A stretch of DNA of 5,925 nt from Thermoflexales bacterium. Its GTDB lineage: Bacteria > Chloroflexota > Anaerolineae > J036 > Brachytrichaceae. Each line of letters begins with the position of its first letter. Position 1 is the stretch's first letter. Under the pieces are notes generated by a model that saw only the letters and a program-made list of their open reading frames with translations, was not told the origin of the DNA and did not search any database. Positions 1 to 4,960 of the stretch are shown one piece after another. The stretch spans positions 1 through 5,925 of the forward strand of contig JAGOCU010000157.1 of the NCBI GenBank assembly GCA_017998555.1, given 5' to 3'. A program made the position numbers and the translations under genes.

Positions 1-429
1 GCCATCACCCACCCAAACCCGGAGATCGTCGATTGCGCGATCGCCACGGTCAAGTTCGCCAACGGCGCAATCGCCAGTCTGATCCAGGGCGACCCAGGCC
101 GCAATCCGTATGCCTCGACCTTCTTCTGCGAGGTCTTTGGCAAGGACAAGGGCGCCTGCCTGCGCGATCGCTTTCACCAGGCAACGCTGTGGGGGGGAGA
201 TCTGACCCGGCTGGGGCCGGAGGATCTCACGCCGGAGGAGCGCGCGGACATCGAGGGGGACGTGGCGCTCCTCCGGCATTTTGCCGACAACGCCTTGCGC
301 GGGAGGCCGGGTGAGTGCCGGGCCCGCGAGGGACGCATCGCAACGACCATGATGGTCAAACTGATTGAGTCCATTCGGACCGGACAGGCGCAAAAGATTG
401 AAGCCGACTGGCGCGGGACATACGCGTAA
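1..429 (+). CDS. Gfo/Idh/MocA family oxidoreductase, C-terminal part (5' end outside window)
   Basis: Frame 1 is open from the first base to a TAA at 427-429, giving 142 residues that lack the start and the N-terminal Rossmann NAD(P)-binding domain. What is visible matches the C-terminal alpha/beta domain of Gfo/Idh/MocA dehydrogenases: an early beta-strand stretch (VKFANGAIASLIQGD) and a typical ending, with a GRIATTMMVKLIESIRTG segment at about residues 109-126 of the fragment, where the family usually has a Gly-Arg-x-Ala helix followed by 'ES.RTG'. Known members oxidise or reduce sugars, inositols and related polyols in the cytoplasm using NAD(P). Substrate and cofactor preference cannot be judged because the nucleotide-binding half is missing. 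It lies 151 bases upstream of the transporter genes on the same strand, so it may belong to the same catabolic cluster; whether it shares their transcript is unknown. Family assignment is fairly secure, specific function is not. Confidence 0.82.
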   Translation, partial: AITHPNPEIVDCAIATVKFANGAIASLIQGDPGRNPYASTFFCEVFGKDKGACLRDRFHQATLWGGDLTRLGPEDLTPEERADIEGDVALLRHFADNALRGRPGECRAREGRIATTMMVKLIESIRTGQAQKIEADWRGTYA

Positions 430-509
430 CGAGGTTTCATCAGCGTCAGGAGGGACTATCGACCGAACCATATCCAATCACCAGGACGGCGCGCGGCGGA
501 GGCGCCGAA

Positions 510-523
510 CGCCGGATCCGGCG
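510..523. promoter_or_regulatory. 14-bp perfect palindrome upstream of the binding-protein gene
   Basis: CGCCGGATCCGGCG reads identically on both strands and sits 57 bases before the binding-protein start codon, inside the 151-base gap. A perfect even palindrome in that position could be an operator for a dimeric regulator such as a LacI-type protein, which often controls sugar transporter operons. No regulator gene is in the window and the high GC content makes such palindromes somewhat more likely by chance, so this is a candidate only. Confidence 0.3.
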
Positions 524-540
524 AGCAACTGGACGATTCC

Positions 541-562
541 GGGCGCGTGAATTGCGCCCAAT
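541..562. promoter_or_regulatory. Overlapping inverted repeats just before the ribosome binding site (candidate operator or 5' leader hairpin)
   Basis: GGGCGC (541-546) and GCGCCC (554-559) form a 6-bp inverted repeat around a 7-base spacer. Overlapping it, ATTGCGCCCAAT (551-562) is a 12-base near-palindrome with one mismatched pair. The element ends five bases before the AGGAG ribosome binding site. It could act as a DNA operator or as a leader RNA hairpin. There is no T-run after it, so it is not a classical intrinsic terminator for the upstream gene. A 6-bp stem is short enough to occur by chance in such GC-rich DNA. Confidence 0.25.
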
Positions 563-567
563 ACAAC

Positions 568-572
568 AGGAG
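568..572 (+). promoter_or_regulatory. Ribosome binding site of the binding-protein gene
   Basis: AGGAG lies 8 bases before the ATG at 581. This spacing favours 581 over the in-frame ATG at 593, which would also bring the start very close to the twin-arginine motif. It is the best-formed Shine-Dalgarno sequence of the complete genes here, consistent with high expression of the binding protein. Confidence 0.75.
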
Positions 573-580
573 AAGAACAC

Positions 581-1960
581 ATGTCGAACCCAATGAAGTC
601 GCCCCTTTCGCGGCGGCGCTTTTTGAAACTGGCGGGTACCGGTTCCGCCCTCGCCGCGGTAAGCGCGGCCTGCGCCCCGGCCGCTGCGCCTGCCCCGACG
701 GCAGTCCCGGCCAAGCCGGCGGCTCCGGCGGCGACCAGCGCGCCGGCCGTCATCGCCAAGCCTTTTGCGGGCAAGGAACTGACCGTCTTTGCCGGCAACC
801 ATCACGACACGAATGTGCGTGACCTGTGGATTCCGCTGTTCCAGGAAAAGACCGGCGCCAAGGTGACCTACACCTCGATCGGCGGCGGCGACGCGGATGC
901 CAAGTACGCCGTGTTCCTGGCCAGCCAGGACGGGTCGCAGGACGTGATGTACAGCTGGGAGACCTTCACGGCCAAGTACGGCCGCGGGCTCTTTGAGGAC
1001 CTGAGCGGCTTCAAGAAGCCCCTGCTGGACTCGTTGAACGCGGTCCCGGTCAAGGCCTTGACCTTCCTCGGCAAGCAGTATGGCATTCCGTTCGACTCGA
1101 ACATGGCCATCTTCATGTGGAACACCGAGCTGTATCAGAAGGCCGGCCTCGATCCGGACAAGCCGCCGGAGAGCTGGACCCAATTCGCCGACTACAGCAA
1201 GAAGCTGACCAAGGACGGCAACTACGGCACCCTGTTCACCCTGGGTGATGGAAACTCGAGCTTCTTCACCTTCCTGTCGATCTTCAACTCGACCGGCGCG
1301 CTGCTGCTCAGCGATGATCAGAAGAAGATCATGGTCGATACGCCCGAAGGCTTGCAGACTATGACGGCGTTCTACGACGGTGTGGTGAAGGACAAGTGGA
1401 TCGACCCGGCCGGTCTGACGATCAACAGCTCGATCGAGCAGGGCAAGGTCTTCCGCGGCGGGAAGATGGGCCACTACTACGCCTTCCCCAACCACTATGG
1501 CCTGGCCATGGACGCGACCCAGTCGCAGATCGTGGGCAAGGTCAAGACCGGGATTATCCCCGGCCTGAAGCTGCGCAGCGGCTCCGGGAACGGCTTCGAG
1601 GGCTACTCGATGAACCGCTTCTCGAAGAACAAGGAACTGGCCATGGCCTGGCTCGAGTTCACCGTGTCGCCCGAAGTGCAGAAGCTCGTGGCGCTGAAGT
1701 GGGGACGCGCGCCGGCGCTGGCGGCGACCTTCAATGACGCTGAAGTCAAGGCGGCGGCGCCGCAGTTCGCCGCGGTGGCCGAACAGGTCAAGTATCCGGC
1801 GGCGCGCTACGGGTCGCCGTTCTACTTCGACGTTGGCACGGCCTTCAACGATCACATGAACAAGCTGCTCAAGGGCGAAGGCACGCCGAAGCAGGCTTGC
1901 GAACGCATTCAGGTCGATGCCCAGAAGGCGATCGACGAATACTGGGCCAAGGTCAAGTAA
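581..1960 (+). CDS. Carbohydrate ABC transporter substrate-binding lipoprotein (family 1 SBP, Tat signal)
   Basis: This 459-residue protein would capture a sugar or sugar derivative outside the membrane and hand it to the permease pair encoded downstream. The N-terminus has a twin-arginine motif, SRRRFLK (residues 10-16), a short hydrophobic stretch (about 17-30) and a candidate lipidated Cys31 in the sequence VSAAC. Ser at the -3 position is less usual than Leu, but the layout is that of a Tat-exported lipoprotein. Residues 32 to about 61 form an Ala/Pro/Thr linker, common in Chloroflexota binding proteins, followed by the first strand of the mature fold (KELTVFAG, 65-72). Length and overall pattern, including an early FQEKTGAKV segment and a C-terminal helix with 'AMAWLEF', fit the family 1 sugar-binding proteins (malE/ugpB-like). 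Ligand specificity cannot be inferred from sequence. The start is supported by the AGGAG at 568-572. The gene is separated from the permeases by a hairpin-rich 122-base gap. Confidence 0.93.
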   Translation: MSNPMKSPLSRRRFLKLAGTGSALAAVSAACAPAAAPAPTAVPAKPAAPAATSAPAVIAKPFAGKELTVFAGNHHDTNVRDLWIPLFQEKTGAKVTYTSIGGGDADAKYAVFLASQDGSQDVMYSWETFTAKYGRGLFEDLSGFKKPLLDSLNAVPVKALTFLGKQYGIPFDSNMAIFMWNTELYQKAGLDPDKPPESWTQFADYSKKLTKDGNYGTLFTLGDGNSSFFTFLSIFNSTGALLLSDDQKKIMVDTPEGLQTMTAFYDGVVKDKWIDPAGLTINSSIEQGKVFRGGKMGHYYAFPNHYGLAMDATQSQIVGKVKTGIIPGLKLRSGSGNGFEGYSMNRFSKNKELAMAWLEFTVSPEVQKLVALKWGRAPALAATFNDAEVKAAAPQFAAVAEQVKYPAARYGSPFYFDVGTAFNDHMNKLLKGEGTPKQACERIQVDAQKAIDEYWAKVK

Positions 1961-1975
1961 ATCCCATCGGACACG

Positions 1976-2007
1976 CCGGGTGGCGGGCGGAAACGTCTGC
2001 CACCCGG
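1976..2007 (+). promoter_or_regulatory. Strong RNA stem-loop with GAAA tetraloop after the binding-protein gene
   Basis: Bases 1976-1989 pair with 1994-2007 without interruption: 14 base pairs, 12 Watson-Crick plus two G-U pairs (1985-1998 and 1987-1996), closed by the GNRA-type loop GAAA (1990-1993). It starts 15 bases after the binding-protein stop codon. No T-rich tract follows, so a fully efficient intrinsic terminator is unlikely. In sugar ABC operons, hairpins in this position (for example between malE and malF in enteric bacteria) protect the upstream message from 3' exonucleases or partly attenuate transcription, giving more binding protein than permease. That role is inferred here; the structure itself is read directly from the sequence. 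Confidence 0.8.
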
Positions 2008-2030
2008 ACTGGCCAGATCGTTTCGCGGCA

Positions 2031-2058
2031 TCGGGCCCCTCCGCCAGGAGGGGCGCGA
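2031..2058 (+). promoter_or_regulatory. Second intergenic stem-loop, sequestering an AGGAGG-like sequence
   Basis: Bases 2035-2042 pair perfectly with 2047-2054 (8 GC-rich pairs, loop GCCA). After one G-G mismatch the stem continues with three more pairs (2031-2033 with 2056-2058). The right arm contains GGAGGGG, a Shine-Dalgarno-like sequence that is too far (29 bases) from the permease start at 2083 for ordinary use. With the 1976-2007 hairpin it forms a tandem array filling most of the gap. There is no T-tract. Its right arm overlaps the left arm of another possible hairpin at 2052-2067. Confidence 0.65.
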
Positions 2059-2067
2059 AACCGCGCC
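2052..2067 (+). promoter_or_regulatory. Alternative 6-bp stem-loop, mutually exclusive with the 2031-2058 hairpin
   Basis: GGCGCG (2052-2057) pairs with CGCGCC (2062-2067) around the loop AAAC. It shares bases 2052-2058 with the preceding hairpin, so both cannot form fully at once. It lies 15 bases before the permease start codon. It may be a chance product of GC-rich sequence; a regulatory role is speculative. Confidence 0.35.
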
Positions 2068-2082
2068 ACTCACCGGGAATCC

Positions 2083-3006
2083 ATGAACGACTCACGACCC
2101 AGGTCAACGCTCTGGCAGCGCTTCAATCGGATGGACGAAGGCCGGTTTGGGGCGTTGCTCATCACCCCGACCGCCGTGGTGATGCTGTTTGTCCTCGCAG
2201 TGCCGATTGGTTATGCCTTTGTCATGAGTCTGAACCGCATCGAACTGACGATCTCGCCGGATTGGGACTTTGCCGGCCTGAAGAACTATGCGGACCTGCT
2301 GGTCAACAAGCAGGTTCAGGCGGCCGTGCCACGGACCCTGTTTTTTGCGGCTTTGAACGTGATTTTGACGACCGGCGGGGCGACGATCATGGCCCTCGTC
2401 TTGAATGAGCCGTTCAAGGGCCGCAAGTGGGTGCGTGTCTTCATCCTGCTGCCCTGGGCGGTTGCGCCCGTTGTCAGCGGTGTGATGTGGCGCTACATGT
2501 TCCACCAGAGCTATGGCCTGATCAACGCCCTGCTGCGCGGGCTAGGGGTGATCGATAAGTACGTGGTGTGGTTTGATGACCCGACCGTGGCGCTCAGCAT
2601 CGCCAGCATCGCCACGGCCTGGAAGGCGCTCCCGTTCGCCTCGTTGATCCTGTTGGCGGCGATGCAAAGCATCCCGGAGTCGCTCTATCGGGCGTCAAAG
2701 ATGGATGGCGCCAATGCCATTCAGCGCTTCTGGTTTGTCACGTTTTCCCATATCCGGCCTACTGTCATCTTCGTCGTGGTGCTGCAGATCATCGCGTCGC
2801 TTCAGGCGTTTGATGTCATCTTCACCCTTACCCGCGGCGGACCCGGGCAAGGCACGGTGGTGCTCAACTACCTGACGTTTGTCAATGCCTTCGAGCGGCT
2901 CAGCCTGGGTTCGGCGACCTCGCTGGCGTTGCTGCTGGCGCTTTTGATCGTCGTGTTGAGCGGCCTGTCGCTCAGCCTGACCATTACCCGGAAACCGAAG
3001 GCCTGA
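2083..3006 (+). CDS. Sugar ABC transporter permease, MalF/UgpA type
   Basis: This 307-residue inner-membrane protein should form half of the translocation channel with the next gene's product. Hydrophobic segments are visible at about residues 23-48, 85-107, 117-139, 169-193, 227-249 and 278-301, giving six helices, usual for this subfamily. The cytoplasmic EAA loop that contacts the ATPase is at about residues 199-226 and carries the KMDGAN core (206-211). After it the family normally has a Pro in 'LPxxxP'; here the sequence is TFSHIRP, with Ser222 in the first Pro position. The TRGGPG motif (250-255), typical of MalF/UgpA-type permeases, is present. The frame is open further upstream to an ATG at 1897, but that would overlap the binding-protein gene and cross the hairpins, and the first predicted helix begins soon after 2083. 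The Shine-Dalgarno at 2083 is weak (GGGAA just upstream), so the start is probable rather than certain; ATG 2131 is the alternative. Confidence 0.92.
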   Translation: MNDSRPRSTLWQRFNRMDEGRFGALLITPTAVVMLFVLAVPIGYAFVMSLNRIELTISPDWDFAGLKNYADLLVNKQVQAAVPRTLFFAALNVILTTGGATIMALVLNEPFKGRKWVRVFILLPWAVAPVVSGVMWRYMFHQSYGLINALLRGLGVIDKYVVWFDDPTVALSIASIATAWKALPFASLILLAAMQSIPESLYRASKMDGANAIQRFWFVTFSHIRPTVIFVVVLQIIASLQAFDVIFTLTRGGPGQGTVVLNYLTFVNAFERLSLGSATSLALLLALLIVVLSGLSLSLTITRKPKA

Positions 3007-3015
3007 GGCCAAATC

Positions 3016-3852
3016 ATGCGTCACTTCCTGCATACCTGGCTTCGCCCCAGCCTGCTTTACGCGCTGGTGGCCCTTTTTGTGGTCTGGACCATGGCTCCGG
3101 TCGTCTGGATCGGCACGATGAGCGTGCAGCCCGAGATCAATTACGTGTCCGTGCCGCCGCATCTGAGCATCAGCGATTTCAGCCTGCGCTGGTACAACGA
3201 GATGCTGTCGGAACCTGATGTGGCGGCCGCTTTGCGCAACAGCGTGATCACGGCGACGTTGACCATGGCGGTCTGCCTGGTGTTTGGCTCGCTGGCCGCA
3301 TACACCCTGGCGCGTTTGAACATGCCGCGCAAGAATGTGCTGCTGGGAATCAGCGTGTTCTCGCGGATGATCCCCTCGATGGTGCTGATCATCCCGATGT
3401 TCCTGTTGATGCGGGCGGCCAGCCTGCTGGATTCGTACGCGTCGCTCGTCATCGTCTACAGCGCGTTTCTGTTGCCGTATGTGATCTGGATGCTCAAGAA
3501 CTTTTTCGAGCAGGTTCCGGTGGCGCTCGAGTCCGCGGCCCGGATGGATGGCTGCACCCGCCTGGGCGCGCTGTTTCGGGTGATGATCCCGGCGGCCGGC
3601 CCGGGTGTCGTTGCGACCGCGGTGTTTGCCTTTATCGGGGCGTGGAATGAGTTCCTGTTTGGTCTGATCCTCACGACCCGGCAGGTCGTCCCGATCACGG
3701 TCAAGATCTCGGCCCTGGTGAGCAGCACTTTTCATTCAGATACCTCGCTTGTCGCCGCGACCGGCATGCTGGCCATCATTCCCGTGGTCGTTCTGGTAAT
3801 CGTCCTTAACCGTTATATTGTCCGGGGTCTTGTCGAAGGAGTGAAGATGTAA
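3016..3852 (+). CDS. Sugar ABC transporter permease, MalG/UgpE type
   Basis: A 278-residue membrane protein, the second channel subunit. Predicted helices lie near residues 12-34, 72-98, 107-132, 140-160, 197-219 and 245-268. The EAA loop at about 172-196 is well preserved (ESAARMDG at 172-179, then FRVMIPAAGP at 187-196), and Cys180 replaces the common Ala after the DG pair. Other family marks are LPYVIWMLKNFF (153-164), AWNEFLFG (209-216) and the C-terminal RYIVRGLVEG (266-275). Length is normal for MalG-type permeases. A GAGG sequence at 3005-3008 overlaps the TGA of the previous gene and is 7 bases before this ATG, which supports the start and implies coupled translation with the first permease. 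Confidence 0.94.
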   Translation: MRHFLHTWLRPSLLYALVALFVVWTMAPVVWIGTMSVQPEINYVSVPPHLSISDFSLRWYNEMLSEPDVAAALRNSVITATLTMAVCLVFGSLAAYTLARLNMPRKNVLLGISVFSRMIPSMVLIIPMFLLMRAASLLDSYASLVIVYSAFLLPYVIWMLKNFFEQVPVALESAARMDGCTRLGALFRVMIPAAGPGVVATAVFAFIGAWNEFLFGLILTTRQVVPITVKISALVSSTFHSDTSLVAATGMLAIIPVVVLVIVLNRYIVRGLVEGVKM

Positions 3853-3854
3853 TC

Positions 3855-4955
3855 ATGAGTCGAGTTGAACTTCGCGGTCTCGCCAAATCCTTCGGCCCGG
3901 TCCAGGCTGTCAAGGACGTCACGCTCGAAATCCCGGACCACGCCTTTGTCACCCTGCTTGGCCCGTCGGGCTGCGGCAAGACCACCACCCTGAACATGCT
4001 CGCCGGGCTGGAGAAGGTCACCCGCGGTGAGATCCTGGTGGATGGCCAGACGATCACGGACTGGGCCCCCCACGAGCGCGGGATGGCGATGGTCTTCCAG
4101 AACTACGCCCTGTATCCGCACATGGATGTGTACGGCAACATCGCCTTCGCCCTCAAGCTGCAGAAGGTGCCCAAGGCTGACATTGACAAGCGGGTCAAGC
4201 GGGTGGCGGCCGCGCTCGAGGTGGAGAAGCTTCTGCAGCGCCGCATCTCGCAACTCTCCGGTGGACAGCAGCAGCGCGTGGCGCTGGCCCGGGCGATGGT
4301 CAAGGAACCCAAGGTCTTTCTGTTTGACGAACCGCTCTCGAACCTGGACGCCGCCCTGCGCACCCGGATGCGGATCGAGATCAAGCGCCTGCACCAGCAG
4401 TTGCGCGCCACCTCGGTCTTCGTCACCCACGACCAGGAAGAGGCGATGATCCTGTCGGACTACATCGCCGTCATGCGGGATGGCGAGGTGGTTCAATACG
4501 GCCGGGCCGACGAGGTCTATCGCAAACCGAATCACATCTACGTCGGCACCTTCATTGGCAAGCCCCGGATGAGCATCATGGAGGGCCGGCTGAAAGTGGA
4601 CGGCCAAACGGGCGGCATGACGTTCAGCGCCAATGGCGTGCGCATCGCCTGGGCGGGCGTGCCTGGCCGGCCGGCGAAGGCAATGGAAGTTGATGTCAGC
4701 CTGGGCATTCGAGCCGAGGACGTGAGGATTCTCGCCGCCGGCGCCGATGGCGATGGCACGATGACCGGTGAAGTAAACCTGCTCGAGCCGCTGGGTTCGG
4801 ATACCTATGTCGAACTCGCCAACGGCAAGGTCAGCATCACCGCCCGGACCGAGCCTGACCGCGGCATCGTGCTGGGCGACAAAGTTGTCGTCCAGTTGGC
4901 CCGGCCCAAGCTGCACATCTTTGACGGGCAGACCGGCGCGCGGATTGAGCCATAG
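3855..4955 (+). CDS. Sugar ABC transporter ATP-binding protein, MalK/UgpC/MsmK type
   Basis: This 366-residue cytoplasmic ATPase would dimerise on the permease pair and power import. All nucleotide-binding motifs are intact: Walker A GPSGCGKTT (36-44), Q-loop Gln82 in VFQNYALYPHM, signature LSGGQ (134-138) followed by QQRVALARA, Walker B VFLFDEP (154-160), D-loop SNLD (162-165) and switch His192 in VTHDQEEA. From about residue 240 a C-terminal OB/TOBE-type domain follows, with a GIRAEDV segment typical of MalK/UgpC relatives. Length fits this group (about 360-370). The start is 2 bases after the TAA of the second permease; AAGGAG at 3836-3841 lies 13 bases upstream, a little long, so translation is probably coupled. 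Some bacteria share one such ATPase among many sugar transporters; encoding it inside this operon suggests a dedicated subunit, though sharing is not excluded. Confidence 0.96.
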   Translation: MSRVELRGLAKSFGPVQAVKDVTLEIPDHAFVTLLGPSGCGKTTTLNMLAGLEKVTRGEILVDGQTITDWAPHERGMAMVFQNYALYPHMDVYGNIAFALKLQKVPKADIDKRVKRVAAALEVEKLLQRRISQLSGGQQQRVALARAMVKEPKVFLFDEPLSNLDAALRTRMRIEIKRLHQQLRATSVFVTHDQEEAMILSDYIAVMRDGEVVQYGRADEVYRKPNHIYVGTFIGKPRMSIMEGRLKVDGQTGGMTFSANGVRIAWAGVPGRPAKAMEVDVSLGIRAEDVRILAAGADGDGTMTGEVNLLEPLGSDTYVELANGKVSITARTEPDRGIVLGDKVVVQLARPKLHIFDGQTGARIEP

Positions 4956-4960
4956 TCCGC

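Noticed and set aside
430..580. A sigma-70-type promoter for the transporter operon
   Set aside because: I could not find a convincing -35/-10 pair with correct spacing. AT-richer bits such as CATATCCAAT (469-478) have no matching -35, so no promoter is called, though one is likely in or before this gap.
1897..2082. In-frame upstream extension of the first permease to ATG 1897
   Set aside because: It would overlap the end of the binding-protein gene by 64 bases and translate both stem-loops into a low-complexity, charged leader not seen in MalF-type permeases of this length class.
1961..2082. Rho-independent terminator ending a separate binding-protein transcript
   Set aside because: The hairpins are strong, but no run of T follows either of them, so they fit a stabilising or attenuating element better than a full terminator.
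446..2107. Long reverse-strand open frame of 553 codons opposite the binding-protein gene
   Set aside because: It is Arg/His/Gly-rich, has no recognisable domain or membrane pattern, covers a well-supported gene and the gap on the other strand, and is what high-GC codon bias produces on the antisense strand.
2695..3735. Reverse-strand open frame of 346 codons opposite the permeases
   Set aside because: It is extremely His/Gln/Arg/Asp-rich, the mirror image of hydrophobic membrane-helix codons, and it overlaps two clear permease genes.
3813..4916. Reverse-strand open frame of 367 codons opposite the ATPase gene
   Set aside because: It overlaps a complete ATPase with all motifs, and its translation shows no family pattern; an antisense shadow.
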